The translations under genes were made by a program, and so were the position numbers. 64,000 nucleotides of DNA from Diaphorobacter aerolatus (GTDB lineage Bacteria > Pseudomonadota > Gammaproteobacteria > Burkholderiales > Burkholderiaceae_C). Position 1 is the stretch's first letter. Each line of letters starts with the position of its first letter. Location: positions 1,922,001-1,986,000 of the forward strand of contig NZ_CP060783.1 in NCBI RefSeq assembly GCF_014489535.1. The letters are read 5' to 3'. Below are positions 8,646-19,100 of this stretch, in pieces. The notes beneath the pieces were generated by a model that saw nothing but the letters and a program-made list of their open reading frames with translations, was not told where the DNA came from and made no database searches.

Positions 8646-10441
8646 TCAGGCCAGTGCTGCGTCGGTATCCATCAGCGACTTCGATCCGGCACGCGCGCTG
8701 CGCATCAGCGACGCGGTTTCGGGGAACAGCTTGGCGAAGTAGAAACGCGCCGTCTGCAGCTTGCCCTGATAGAACGGATCGGTGTTGCCGCTGCCGATTT
8801 CGCGCAGCGCAACCTGTGCCATGCGAGCGAAGAAATAGCCGAACACGAGGTGTCCCGCCACGCGCAGGTAGTCCACCGACGCCGCGCCCACTTCGTCGGG
8901 ATTCTGCATGCCCTTGAAGCCGATCTCGGTGGTGAACTTGGTCATCTGGTCGCCCAGCATCGCCAGTGGATTGATGAACTCGGCCATCTTTTCGTTCACG
9001 CCTTCTTCTTCCACCAGTTGGCCGATCAGCTTGCCAAACTTCTTGAGCGAGGCGCCCTGGTTCGACAGAATCTTGCGGCCCAGCAGATCGAGCGCCTGGA
9101 TGCCGTTCGTGCCTTCGTAGATCATGTTGATGCGCGCATCGCGCACAAACTGCTCCATGCCCCATTCCTTGATATAGCCATGGCCGCCAAAGACCTGCTG
9201 GCCGAGCATGGTGGCCGTCCAGCCGTTGTCGGTGACAAAGGCCTTCACGATGGGAGTGAGCAGCGCGACGAGATCGGCGCTGTCCGCGCGCACCTTTTCG
9301 TCGGCATGATGGAGTTCCTTGTCGATCAGGAACGCGCTGTAGGTGATGAGCGCCCGCCCCCTTCGGCATATGCCTTGGCGGTGAGCAGCATGCGGCGCAC
9401 GTCGGGGTGCACGATGATGGGATCGGCCGGCTTGTCCTTGGCCTTGATGCCCGAGAGGCTGCGCATCTGCAGACGGTCCTTGGCGTAGCTGAGCGCGTTC
9501 TGATAAGCCACTTCGGTCAGGCCGAGCGACTGATTGCCCACGCCCAGACGCGCCGCATTCATCATCACGAACATCGCCTGCAGGCCCTTGTTGGGCTCGC
9601 CCACCAACGTGCCGATGGCGCCGTCGATGTTGATCTGCGCGGTGGCGTTGCCGTGAATGCCCATCTTGTGCTCGAGCGCACCGCAGAAGATCGGATTGCG
9701 CTCGCCGATCGAACCATCGGCATTCACATGGAACTTGGGCACGACGAACAGGCTGATGCCCTTGGAGCCCACGGGCGCATCGGGCAGTCGCGCGAGCACC
9801 AGGTGCAAAATGTTTTCGGTGAAGTCATGCTCACCCGCGCTGATGAAAATCTTGTTGCCGGTGATCTTGTAGGTGCCATCCGCCTGCGGCTCGGCCTTGG
9901 TGCGCAGCAGACCCAAATCGGTGCCGCAGTGCGGCTCGGTCAGGCACATCGTGCCGGTCCACTCGCCACTCGTGAGCTTGGGCAGATAGGTCTTCTTCTG
10001 CTCGTCCGTGCCATAGGCATGCAGCGCCTCGTACGCGCCGTGCGAGAGGCCGGGATACATGGTCCAGGCCTGATTCGCGCTGTTGAGCATTTCATAGAGC
10101 GCAGAATTCACCACGAACGGCAGGCCCTGGCCACCGTAGTCGGGGTCGCAGGAGAGCGCCGGCCAGCCGCCTTCGATGAACTGCCTGTAGGCGTCCTTGA
10201 AGCCCTTGGGCGTGGTCACTTCACGTGTCGTCTTGTCGAGCGTGCAGCCCTCGTCATCACCGCTGATGTTGAGCGGAAAGGTCACGTTGGCGGCAAACTT
10301 GCCGGCCTCTTCGAGCACCGCATTGATGGTGTCGGCGTCGACCTCGGCATACGACTTCATCTGCTGGTAGTCGTCGGTGATCTTAAAGACTTCATGCATG
10401 AGGAACTGCATGTCGCGGAGCGGCGGCGTGTATGTGGGCAT
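8646..10441 (-). CDS. Acyl-CoA dehydrogenase, FadE-type (apparent frameshift near 9359)
   Basis: A 598-residue FAD enzyme for the first, alpha-beta dehydrogenation step of beta-oxidation. The first frame contains the N-terminal and middle acyl-CoA dehydrogenase domains (MCLTEPHCGTDLGLLRTKAE; KITGNKIFISAGEHDF). It becomes nonsense after KAYAEGG. The next frame gives ALITYSAFLIDKELHHADEK, then the C-terminal FAD domain (QVFGGHGYIKEWGMEQFVRD; YEGTNGIQALDLLGRK). One extra C in the C5 run at 9357-9361 restores continuity. The length and C-terminal extension fit the approximately 600-residue class. It is the first enzyme gene after the TetR regulator, 92 bp away. Confidence 0.9.
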
Positions 10442-10533
10442 GTGGACTCCAGAAAATGGGGTGAGAGTGTTATGGGGAAATCGGAAAGAGGCAGGTGTCT
10501 GCTGAAGATCGAAAGTCGTTGCTCAGGCCGTCA

Positions 10534-11202
10534 TCACGTTGCCGCGAGCGCGGCGGCGCCGTAGCGCTGAAGAATGCTGTTGAAGCCCCCGACCGCGCGC
10601 TGGATCGAGCCGGGAGTGCGCAGGAAGCGGGCCTCGTAGTGCAGCGCCAGAATCAGGCCGTGGATTTCAAACAGCATCTGATTGGCATCCACATCGGCCT
10701 TGATCTGACCGCATTCGATGCATTGCTCGATGGCCCGCTTCATCGCGGCGTGCCAGGTGAGCACCGAATTCGCGAGCGCGTCGCGCACGGGCCCCGTGCG
10801 GTCATCGAACTCAATCGCGCCGCTGATGTAGATGCAGCCGGAATCCAGTTCGATCGACGTGCGCTTCATCCAGTTGTCGAACATCGCGCGCAGCCGATCA
10901 ATGCCGCGCGGTGCGGTCATCGCGGGATAAAAGACCTCTTGCTCGAAACGCGTGTGGTATTCCCGAATCACGGAAATCTGCAACTCTTCGCGCGAGCCAA
11001 AATGGGCGAACACACCGGACTTGCTCATGCCCGTCACGTCGGCGAGCGCGCCAATCGACAGCCCTTCCAGACCAATGTGCGTAGCCAGCCCCAGCGCTGC
11101 CTCGATGATGACGGACTTGGTCTGCTGCCCCTTGTGCAACACCCGGCCCTCCCGACTAGCGGAAACGCGCGCGGTCTTGCGAGTGGATGTGGTTGCGGTC
11201 AT
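10534..11202 (-). CDS. TetR-family regulator of the beta-oxidation operon
   Basis: A 222-residue repressor-type protein. The N-terminal helix-turn-helix (about residues 25-70) reads SVIIEAALGLATHIGLEGLS then ADVTGMSKSGVFAHFGSREE; the C-terminal half is the ligand-binding domain. The ATG at 11202 is chosen because the frame upstream is Cys/Arg-rich and unlike the family. As the first gene of the minus-strand operon it probably controls itself and the acyl-CoA genes, relieved by an acyl-CoA; the ligand is inference. An 8-bp palindrome lies just upstream at 11220-11227. Confidence 0.85.
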   Translation of the reverse strand: MTATTSTRKTARVSASREGRVLHKGQQTKSVIIEAALGLATHIGLEGLSIGALADVTGMSKSGVFAHFGSREELQISVIREYHTRFEQEVFYPAMTAPRGIDRLRAMFDNWMKRTSIELDSGCIYISGAIEFDDRTGPVRDALANSVLTWHAAMKRAIEQCIECGQIKADVDANQMLFEIHGLILALHYEARFLRTPGSIQRAVGGFNSILQRYGAAALAAT

Positions 11203-11219
11203 GCGGATCAATAAAACGA

Positions 11220-11227
11220 ACGATCGT
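11220..11227. promoter_or_regulatory. Candidate TetR operator
   Basis: The perfect palindrome ACGATCGT within aacgaacgatcgtgct lies 18 bp before the TetR start codon, where autoregulatory TetR operators usually sit. Short, so chance occurrence is possible. Confidence 0.3.
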
Positions 11228-11528
11228 GCTATTTTGCACAAAAGTCGATCACAACACCAGCGTTTGACCTTATCTTCTTGTAATTGCAGGGAAAACCCTT
11301 GAGAGGCCATTTCCCAAGTGAAATGGAATCGCGCCGCAATCTTTGGCCCTCAAAGACCTGTCTGCGCTCTCATCGAGCTGAAACGGCAGCGTGTACGCGT
11401 TTTGCCGCTTCAGGTGCGATCATTTGCTTGGCTGGGTTCTTCTCGCAGACATTGAAGGTCACTCCATCATGGTTTGCGAAAAGTCGCAACTTCGGTAGGG
11501 ACTGTGCAAGGGATGCACAAAAAAAACA

Positions 11529-11550
11529 AAGGCCGACGACGGTCGGCCTT
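11529..11550 (-). terminator. Intrinsic terminator
   Basis: A 9-bp stem (aaggccgac / gtcggcctt) with a 4-nt loop. On the minus strand it is followed by TTTGTTTTTTTTG, as expected for a terminator of the gene that stops at 11586. Confidence 0.8.
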
Positions 11551-11585
11551 AGATGGTTGAACTGTCCTAGTCATGCCAGGGCGGT

Positions 11586-12038
11586 CTATTTTTTGATTGG
11601 AATGGGGCAACAAGTCCCTGTCTCGGCGCAAGTGGGCGAAACGATGATCAATACAGAATCGTACACTTTGTGCGTTGGGCCATATGCCTCGCGGTTACCA
11701 AGGCCTGTATCGACAGTGACTGGAAGATTGTTCGTATTCAGCGGATCAAGTAAGCGCTTGATTGCATTCACTCGCTCCTTTGACAGCGTTTCGGAACGAA
11801 GGTCTTTGCGAAAGTAGATCGCGCTGATATCAATCTCAGATAGCGGTCTTACGTCGCGGCTCCACACAAACCATTCAGCAAACTTCCGCTCCTCCCCTGC
11901 ACTCAAAGCAGCGCTACGAGACTCGAAGACAACGGTATGTTCCAAGCCTCCAAGGGAGCAGGCAATGGGGCGCAAGGGCGTAACAAAAAAGATTACCGCC
12001 AATAAAGCAGCACATCTCCTTGAGCCAAATGTCCTCAT
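11586..12038 (-). CDS. Exported protein of unknown function
   Basis: A 150-residue protein with an N-terminal hydrophobic signal (CAALLAVIFFVTPLRPIACS, about residues 9-28). The mature region has a Lys/Arg-rich middle and a C-terminal Cys cluster (SPTCAETGTCCPIPIKK). The segment SAGEERKFAEWFVWSRDV and the DPLNTNNLPVTVDTG stretch faintly resemble OmpA-like/peptide-interaction domains but without recognisable binding residues, so I assign no function. It stands alone with its own terminator downstream. Its GC content looks lower than its neighbours, which may indicate later acquisition. Confidence 0.6.
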   Translation of the reverse strand: MRTFGSRRCAALLAVIFFVTPLRPIACSLGGLEHTVVFESRSAALSAGEERKFAEWFVWSRDVRPLSEIDISAIYFRKDLRSETLSKERVNAIKRLLDPLNTNNLPVTVDTGLGNREAYGPTHKVYDSVLIIVSPTCAETGTCCPIPIKK

Positions 12039-12276
12039 GGTCTTTCACCTCTGCCGTTGTCTTTGCCATGGCCGGTTGTCCCGTCGCCGCGTCCTCGCAC
12101 TGATACGCATCGCTTCGGCGCATCACATCAGATTCATCAGAGACGGCCCGTCTTCGAGGTGAGGCGCTCAACCGACTCTGCGCTCAAAAATACAGGCCTT
12201 GGGCCTCCAATATTCAACTGCCCAACTTCTTGGGATCAGTTCAATGGGCGGATTTTTATTCTCGGTGCCGTCCTGA

Positions 12277-12927
12277 TCAACGCATGGCTTCGAGCAGGTT
12301 TTGGACGTCGGCGGCGGGTGTGCTCTTGAAGCCCGAGCGGACGTAGCGCAGCAGGCGTCCGCGCAGCAGATCTCCGAGCAAGGCCGCGCGGCGCTGGGCT
12401 TCGGCGGTTGGGGCGGCGGCGCTCGCGGCGTCCGCGCCACCGCGCAGGCATTGGCGCAGCGAGGCCTCGATCTTGTCGAAGAACAGGTTCATGCGCTGCT
12501 GCAAGCGTTCGTTTTCAAACACCAGGGCATCGCCCACCATGACCTTGACCATGCCCGGGTTGCGCTCGGCGAATTGCAACACCATGGTCACGATGCGCAT
12601 GGCCTGATCCGTGCCGTTGACCGGCGTTTCGCCTTCCCCGTGCGGCTCGGTGATGCGATTGATCAACGTGAACACGCTGCTTTCGATGAACTCGATCAAG
12701 CCCTCGAACATCTGCGCCTTGCTGGCGAAATGGCGATAGAGCGCGGCCTCGCTCACCTCAAGGCGCGCGGCCAGCGCGGCGGTGGTGATGCGTTCCGCGC
12801 CCGGCTGCTGCAGCATGGTGGCGAGCGCCTGAAGGATTTGCACCCTTCGCTCGCCCGGCCGCGGACGCTTGCGCGCTGCCACTGGCACCGCAGGGTTCGA
12901 GATTCCGGATTCTTCTACTGAGGACAT
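12277..12927 (-). CDS. slmA: Nucleoid occlusion factor SlmA (TetR family)
   Basis: A 216-residue TetR-fold protein that binds DNA sites across the chromosome and blocks FtsZ assembly over the nucleoid. The N-terminal HTH is visible as GERRVQILQALATMLQQPGA then ALAARLEVSEAALYRHFASK. The body FEGLIEFIESSVFTLINRI is characteristic of SlmA rather than of metabolic TetR repressors. The ATG at 12927 is preferred over an upstream Cys-rich extension. It lies beside argB on the same strand, a pairing seen in many Burkholderiales. Confidence 0.88.
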   Translation of the reverse strand: MSSVEESGISNPAVPVAARKRPRPGERRVQILQALATMLQQPGAERITTAALAARLEVSEAALYRHFASKAQMFEGLIEFIESSVFTLINRITEPHGEGETPVNGTDQAMRIVTMVLQFAERNPGMVKVMVGDALVFENERLQQRMNLFFDKIEASLRQCLRGGADAASAAAPTAEAQRRAALLGDLLRGRLLRYVRSGFKSTPAADVQNLLEAMR

Positions 12928-13139
12928 AGGATTGCATTCGCAACAGTTGTAAGCAGAATTTTCGCACACTCGCCCGTCTCATAGCATTCGTAGGCGCTGA
13001 TACATTGCAAGTTCCTGCAATTGCCGAACCAGTTTCAGTAGATTCCAAAAACGCCAAGACCCTTGCGCAAAGCCGCATGCAGCCTACCTGCCGACCGAAA
13101 AATGCGGTCCGGCAGGTGATTTGTAAAGACCGAAATGAA

Positions 13140-14029
13140 TCAGTAGCTTCGGATCATGGTGCCGTACGCCTGATCGGTCAGGATTTCCAGCAGCATGGCA
13201 TGAGGCACCCGGCCATCGACGATGTGTACGGCGTTCACGCCGCTCTTGGCCGCATCGATGGCGCCCGCGAGCTTGGGCAGCATGCCACCGGAAATCGTGC
13301 CGTCCTCGATCAGGTCATCGATCTCACGTGAGGTCAGCTCGGTCAAAAGCTTGCCGGCTTTGTCGAGCACGCCCGGAATGTTGGTCAGCAGCACCAGCTT
13401 TTCGGCCTGCAACACCGAGGCCAGCTTGCTGGCCACCACGTCGGCGTTGATGTTGTAGCTCTCGTTTTCCTCGCCGAAGCCAATCGGGCTGATCACCGGG
13501 ATGAATGCATCGTCCTGCAGCGCCTTCACCACGCTCGGGTCGATGGCGACGATGTCGCCGACCTGACCCACGTCGTGTTCGAGGTTGGGATCCTTGTTGT
13601 CGAGCAACTTGAGCTTTTTGGCACGGATCAAGCCGCCGTCGCGGCCCGTCAGGCCCACGGCCTTGCCGCCCGCCTGGTTGATCAGGCCGACGATGTCCTG
13701 CTGCACTTCACCGGCGAGCACCCACTCGACCACTTCCATGGTTTCGGAGTCGGTGACGCGCATGCCCTGGATGAACTCGCCCTTCTTGCCCAGGCGCTTG
13801 AGAGCGGTCTCGATCTGCGGGCCGCCGCCGTGCACCACGACCGGGTTCATGCCGACGAGTTTGAGCAGTACCACGTCTTCCGCAAAGTCGGCCTGCAGTT
13901 CCGGATCGGTCATCGCGTTGCCGCCGTACTTGATCACCATGGTCTTGCCATGGAACTTGCGGATGTAGGGCAGCGCCTGTGCCAGGATTTCTGCCTTGTC
14001 GCGCGGGCAATCGAGGAAAGATCGTTCAT
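13140..14029 (-). CDS. argB: Acetylglutamate kinase (apparent frameshift near 14006)
   Basis: ArgB phosphorylates N-acetylglutamate, the second step of arginine synthesis. The kinase core is intact: [31 protein letters not shown] and the C-terminal [20 protein letters not shown]. The N-terminal part is out of frame. ATG 14029 reads MNDLSSIA, and the frame after the break reads [20 protein letters not shown]. One extra C in the run at 14005-14007 gives [20 protein letters not shown] and a normal 296-residue enzyme. The shorter frame starting at 13940 would lack about 30 residues. The next minus-strand gene downstream is slmA, 212 bp away. Confidence 0.92.
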
Positions 14030-14152
14030 GGGTTGAAGGCCTTCCGAAAATGGAATGAGGTCAGGGAATGGAATAACCTGAAATTGTGCCGCAAACACAG
14101 AGGAGCCGAAGCAAGGCCGCCAGAATCGCGCGCTGGCGTCCAGCAGCAGCAA

Positions 14153-15259
14153 TCAATGCTTGAGCCAGTTCGGCACCTTGAAGCGCACGATGCACAGATA
14201 GGCCACCACATAGCTCACCACGAACAGTCCGCAGAACGCCATCAGCACCCAGGTCTTGTTCCAGAACAGGATGGCAGGCACGACGGTCAGCATCGTGAAG
14301 GCCCACAGATAGGGCGATGTGCGGTTGTTGCGCATCAACATGCGGCGTGATTCGTCATCGTGGAACACGCCGATCACGATGCGGCGATAGATGAGTTGGT
14401 GAAAGTGCAGCGCATCCGCCATGCCGGGCGACACCCCGCGCACCAGCTTGCGGTAGATCGAGAACAGCGTCTCCCAGATCGGGTAGATCAGCAGCAGCAC
14501 CGGGAACCAGGGTGACACCTCCGGGTTGCGTTGCACCAGCGCAATGCTGACCATGGCGATCACCACACCCCAGATGTAGGCCCCGCCATCGCCCGCGAAC
14601 AGCATGCCGCGCGGGTAGTTCCAGATCAGGAAGCCGCCGGTCACGGCCGACAGGCAAATGATGAGTGAGCCGAGCGCACGGTCGTTGACCTGCAGGCAGA
14701 CGTGGGCGAGCGCAAGGCTGATGACCAGCGCCACCATCCCCGCCAGGCCGTTGTAGCCGTCAATGATGTTGAATGCATGCGGCAGGCCAGCAATGGCCAG
14801 CAAGACGATGCCCATGCCGATCCACGGTGCCTGCACCAGCAGCGCGTCCAGCCAGGGCGCGCCGAGGCGAGGGATCGTCATGCCCAGCAGCGAGATTGCG
14901 AGCACGCCAGACAGAAGCGTGAGACCGAGGCGGTAGCGCACCGTCATGCGCTGCGTCATGTCTTCGATGATGCCGCCGAGCGCCGCCGGAAGCAGCGCCA
15001 CCATCCACCAGTACGCCCAGTTGCCGAGCCTGAGCGAGCCCGGATCACCTGCGTGGGTGGTCAGTATCACGCCCGACCCCCAACTGACGAACAGTCCGGT
15101 CAGCAGCGCGATACCGCCCATGCGCGGCACCTCGCCCGTGTGAAAGCGTTGCGGTTTGAACTCGTCGTAATGCGGCGTCCGGCGTCCACGCAACGCACGG
15201 ATGATCAGCGCGGCCGTCATGCCCGCCACCAGAAAAGCGATCAGCGACAACCAGATCAT
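14153..15259 (-). CDS. Polyprenyl-phosphate sugar-1-phosphate transferase (WecA/MraY family)
   Basis: A 368-residue polytopic membrane enzyme (about 10-11 hydrophobic segments) of glycosyltransferase family 4. It would transfer a HexNAc-1-phosphate from a UDP-sugar to undecaprenyl phosphate, starting a lipid-linked glycan. Family signatures are HAFNIIDGYNGLAGMV (about residues 162-177), GMLFAGDGGAYIWG and the cytoplasmic HFHQLIYRR segment standing in for the usual His-rich loop. It is co-directional with the upstream GT2 gene (22 bp gap) and is the likely initiating enzyme of the surface polysaccharide made by this locus. The exact sugar cannot be told. Confidence 0.9.
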   Translation of the reverse strand: MIWLSLIAFLVAGMTAALIIRALRGRRTPHYDEFKPQRFHTGEVPRMGGIALLTGLFVSWGSGVILTTHAGDPGSLRLGNWAYWWMVALLPAALGGIIEDMTQRMTVRYRLGLTLLSGVLAISLLGMTIPRLGAPWLDALLVQAPWIGMGIVLLAIAGLPHAFNIIDGYNGLAGMVALVISLALAHVCLQVNDRALGSLIICLSAVTGGFLIWNYPRGMLFAGDGGAYIWGVVIAMVSIALVQRNPEVSPWFPVLLLIYPIWETLFSIYRKLVRGVSPGMADALHFHQLIYRRIVIGVFHDDESRRMLMRNNRTSPYLWAFTMLTVVPAILFWNKTWVLMAFCGLFVVSYVVAYLCIVRFKVPNWLKH

Positions 15260-15281
15260 GTGCGTCCTGCTGTCACCGGTG

Positions 15282-16046
15282 TCACCTGGGCATTGGCGCG
15301 AGGCGGCGCGCCCGTCGGTAGACCGACGAACTCCACAAACGGAGCAGACTGCTCACGTGCCAGATCAAATGAGAAAGTGATCGCCCACTCGCACGTTGGG
15401 CTGCATGAATGACGCGTACAGGAGCACGAACGATCGACAAACCGGCAAGGCGAATACGCAGACTCAGATCGACATCCTCACAGTACATGAAATAACGCTC
15501 GTCAAAACCCCGAACCTGCCTCCACACGGCGGCTGGCAAAACCAGACAGGCGGCGTTGACCCAATCCAGCCGTTTTTCGGCGTGACCGAGCGCGCGGCGT
15601 TGCCAAAGCGCAACAGGTGTAGGTAACGCACGTTCGCTGTCCTGCACCTGGCCGGCCTCATCGACCTGCACCGGATAGGCGCAACCCACGCCCGATTGCG
15701 CCGCGCAACCCACCAAGTCTGCAAACGGATCTGCGATCAAACGGATGTCCGGATTGAGCACGCAGACAAATTCTTCGACCGCATCTGCGAGTGCCCGATT
15801 GTGGTTTTCGCCGAATCCCAAGGGATGGTCGTTGCGGCGCACCTGAAACTCGAATGGCCACGCGGACAAAGGATCTGCGGGCCATTGCAACTCCTCCGCG
15901 GGCTTGTTCAGCGTGATGACCACCCGATGAACGGAACCGGCACTGAATCGCCTCAAATCCTCCAACAGTTCTGTAACGGCTGTACCGTGTCCGTGGCTGA
16001 CAATCGACACGACCAGACGCTTTGGAGTTGTTATCTCGGAATCCAT
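15282..16046 (-). CDS. Family 2 glycosyltransferase
   Basis: A 254-residue cytoplasmic glycosyltransferase with the GT-A fold. The start KRLVVSIVSHGHGTAV is the nucleotide-sugar-binding strand, VLNPDIRLI supplies the metal-binding Asp, and ERYFMYCEDVDLSLRIRLAG is the conserved acceptor/catalytic ED segment seen in rhamnosyltransferase-like enzymes. It is divergent from the giant glycosyltransferase gene (84 bp between starts) and forms an operon with the WecA-like gene. A rhamnosyl donor is plausible given the rfb genes at 43-46 kb, but this is inference. Confidence 0.88.
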   Translation of the reverse strand: MDSEITTPKRLVVSIVSHGHGTAVTELLEDLRRFSAGSVHRVVITLNKPAEELQWPADPLSAWPFEFQVRRNDHPLGFGENHNRALADAVEEFVCVLNPDIRLIADPFADLVGCAAQSGVGCAYPVQVDEAGQVQDSERALPTPVALWQRRALGHAEKRLDWVNAACLVLPAAVWRQVRGFDERYFMYCEDVDLSLRIRLAGLSIVRAPVRVIHAAQRASGRSLSHLIWHVSSLLRLWSSSVYRRARRLAPMPR

Positions 16047-16130
16047 TGGCGTGTATTGTCCTCGTTACAGACCCTGGCCGTGTCATTAATTGATTCCCGC
16101 CAAGCGTTGAGCCTTGGTCATAATTCGGGG

Positions 16131-19100
16131 ATGACACAGAATATTGAGGATTTGCACGTTTACCTGCGCAAAATCCGCCCCGGCGAACGCACATCGCTTT
16201 CCGTAATCGCAAGTTTAGTCCACGAAGGTGCCACGGTGCTCGATCTGGGCTGCGGCAGCGGTGCGCTGGGACAGTACCTCCATGAAACTCTCGGTTGCAC
16301 AAGTGACGGCCTGACATGGAGTGACGCCGAGGCGGAGCACGCGCGTCCGCACTACCGTCAAGTGGAAGTTGCCGACCTCGAAAATTGCAATTTACTTACA
16401 TTATTTTCAAATAGACACTACGACTACATTGTCTGTGCCGACGTGCTCGAGCACCTGCGCCAGCCCGAGCGGATTCTTCAAGCCTGCAGGCAACTCCTCA
16501 AGCCCGGGGCCAATTGCTGGTGTCGGTGCCCAACGCTGGCTACGCGGGGCTGGTCGCAGAATTGCTGCAAGGCGAATTCCGTTATCGCGATGAAGGGTTG
16601 CTTGACCGCACCCATCTGCGCTTCTTCACGCGCCGGTCTCTGGCACGCTTTCTGGGCGAGAACGCCTGGCGCATCGACGTGCTGGATACGGTCCGGCGCG
16701 AGTTGCCCGATTCCGAGTTCAAGACCCGCTTCGATGACCTGCCTCCCGCTGTCGCGCGCTTTCTGCTGAACACGCCCGACGCGCTCGCCTACCAGTTCAT
16801 CGGCGCCGCGCACCCCGAAACCGCACCCGTCAGTGACAATCCCGATCAGGCCGAGGACAGCGAACCTGCGCATGCTTTGTTCACCTCGCAGGTGTTCGCG
16901 GATCTCGGCGACGGGTTTGCGGAAGACGCCAAGATCAGCGCGACCGGCATCATGGGTCAGGATCGACAATCGGTGAAGTTCGACATCCCGGTGGCCACCT
17001 CGCCCCTGCGTCGGCTGCGCATTGACCCTGCCGACCGACCCGGGTTCCTGTACCTCTACGCGATCGTGCTTCGCAACGCCAGGGCGATGTGCTCTGGAGC
17101 TGGTCGCCAGAGCACGCCGACAGCCTGCATCTCAGCACCACGCCGCAGCATCAGATCGCCTGGCAGCCACCCGCGCCCAGGGTCTCGTCGGCGATGGTGC
17201 TGCTGCTCACGGGTGATGATCCCTGGTTCGAGCTGCCGCTGATTCCTGAAGAACTTGCCAACGATATCGATCAGACGCTGTCGCTTGAACTCGAGGTCGG
17301 CTGGCCCATGTCGGCCGACTATCTGGCGATGGCCCATCAGGTGCAGCCGCTGCACGCACACATCGATCAGTTGAACACCGAGGTCAATGACCTCAACGGC
17401 TGCGTCGTCGATCTGAATGGCCAGATCAACACTCTCAATGGCCAGATCAACACCCTCAATGACGAAACGACCAGCCTCTCGCACTCACTCGCGGCCAGTG
17501 AATACCAGCGTCGCAGCTTCCAGGATGAGTCTGCGCAATTCCAGCGCAACGCCACCCGGCTCGAGCACGAGTTGGTCAAGGTGCAGGGTGAGTTCAAGGA
17601 TCTCGCCTCGCATCTGAAGAACATCGAGAACTCGACGGTGTTCAAGGCGACGCGTCCGCTGGTCAACGCCAAGATCGCGCTTGATCGTCTGCGCGGCAGA
17701 ATGCCAAAGCACGAAAAGCTGAAAGCCAGTGCATTCGCGCCGATCACCCGGCCCGCCACTCCGGTCGCGCCGTCCACGCATCCGGTCGACGTGATCGTGC
17801 CGGTCTACCGCGGGTTGGCGGATACCCAGCTTTGCGTGGAATCGGTGCTCGCGGCCCCGGTACAGGTGCCCTACCGCCTGGTCATCATCAACGATTGCAG
17901 CCCCGAGCCCGAAGTGACGCAGTGGCTGCGCGAGCGTGCTGCGGGCGAGCCGCGCATCCTGCTGCTGGAGAACGCGGAAAACCTCGGCTTTGTCGGCACG
18001 GTCAATCGCGGCATGGCGCTGTCGGACGCCAACGACGTGCTGCTGCTCAACAGCGATACCGAAGTCGCCAACAACTGGCTCGACCGCATTCGCGCGGCCG
18101 CGTATGGCGACAGAAAGATCGCTTCGGTCACGCCGTTCTCGACCAATGCGACGATCTGCAGCTATCCGCGCTTTTGTGAAGACAACCCGCTGCCCCCTGG
18201 ATACGACACGGCGCGCATGGACGCGCTGTGCGCGAAAACCAACCCCGGCGCCGTCATCGACGTGCCCACCGGGTGGGTTTCTGCATGTACATCCGCCGCG
18301 ACAGCCTGAAGGACGTCGGCCTTTTCGACGTGGAGAACTTCGGCAAGGGTTACGGCGAAGAAAACGACTTCTGCCAGCGCGCCGAAGATGCGGGCTGGCG
18401 CAATCTGCATCTGCTCGACACCTTCGTCTTGCATACGGGTGGCGTGAGCTTTGGTGACAGCAAGAGCCCGCGAGAGCGCGCGGCAATGGAAAAGCTCGCG
18501 CGCCTGCATCCGAACTACGCGCACGATGTGCACCGGTTCGTACAGGCCGATCCGGCGCGCCCGTATCGCCTGGCACTCGACCTGGCCCGCATCCGCGACG
18601 CTGGTCTTCCGGTCATCCTGACCGTGCTGCATGATCGCGCGGGCGGCACGGTGCGGCACGTGCGCGAGCTTGCAGAGCATCTCTCGGACAAGGCCGTGTT
18701 CCTGATCCTCACGCCCTATGCGAACAAATGCGTTGCGCTGCGCATGGCGGGCGAGAACGAGGGTTTCGAGCTCACGTTCAAGATCGCCGAGCAGTTCGAG
18801 GATCTGCTCAACGTGCTGCGCCAGTTGCATGTGTCACACGTGCACTATCACCACCTGCTCGGTCACGACAAACATGTGCGCGACATTCCCGCGCTGCTCA
18901 ATGTCAGCTACGACTTCACCGCGCACGACTTCTATAGCTACTGCACCTACATCACCATCACGGGTGAGGAAAACCGCTACCAGGGAGAGATCTCGCCCGG
19001 CCAATGCAAGTGCTGCACGCCCGACATGCCCGCGCCTCTGGAAGGCAACGTGGCGCGCTGGCGTGGTGCCAATGCACGCTTCCTGAGCGCCGCGCGCACC

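Larger units (their letters stand above)
11203..11585. other. Intergenic region between TetR gene and exported hypothetical
   Basis: About 380 bp with no believable gene. It contains the presumed promoter/operator of the beta-oxidation operon at its left end (near 11210-11280) and a terminator for the exported hypothetical gene at its right end (11529-11550). Confidence 0.5.
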
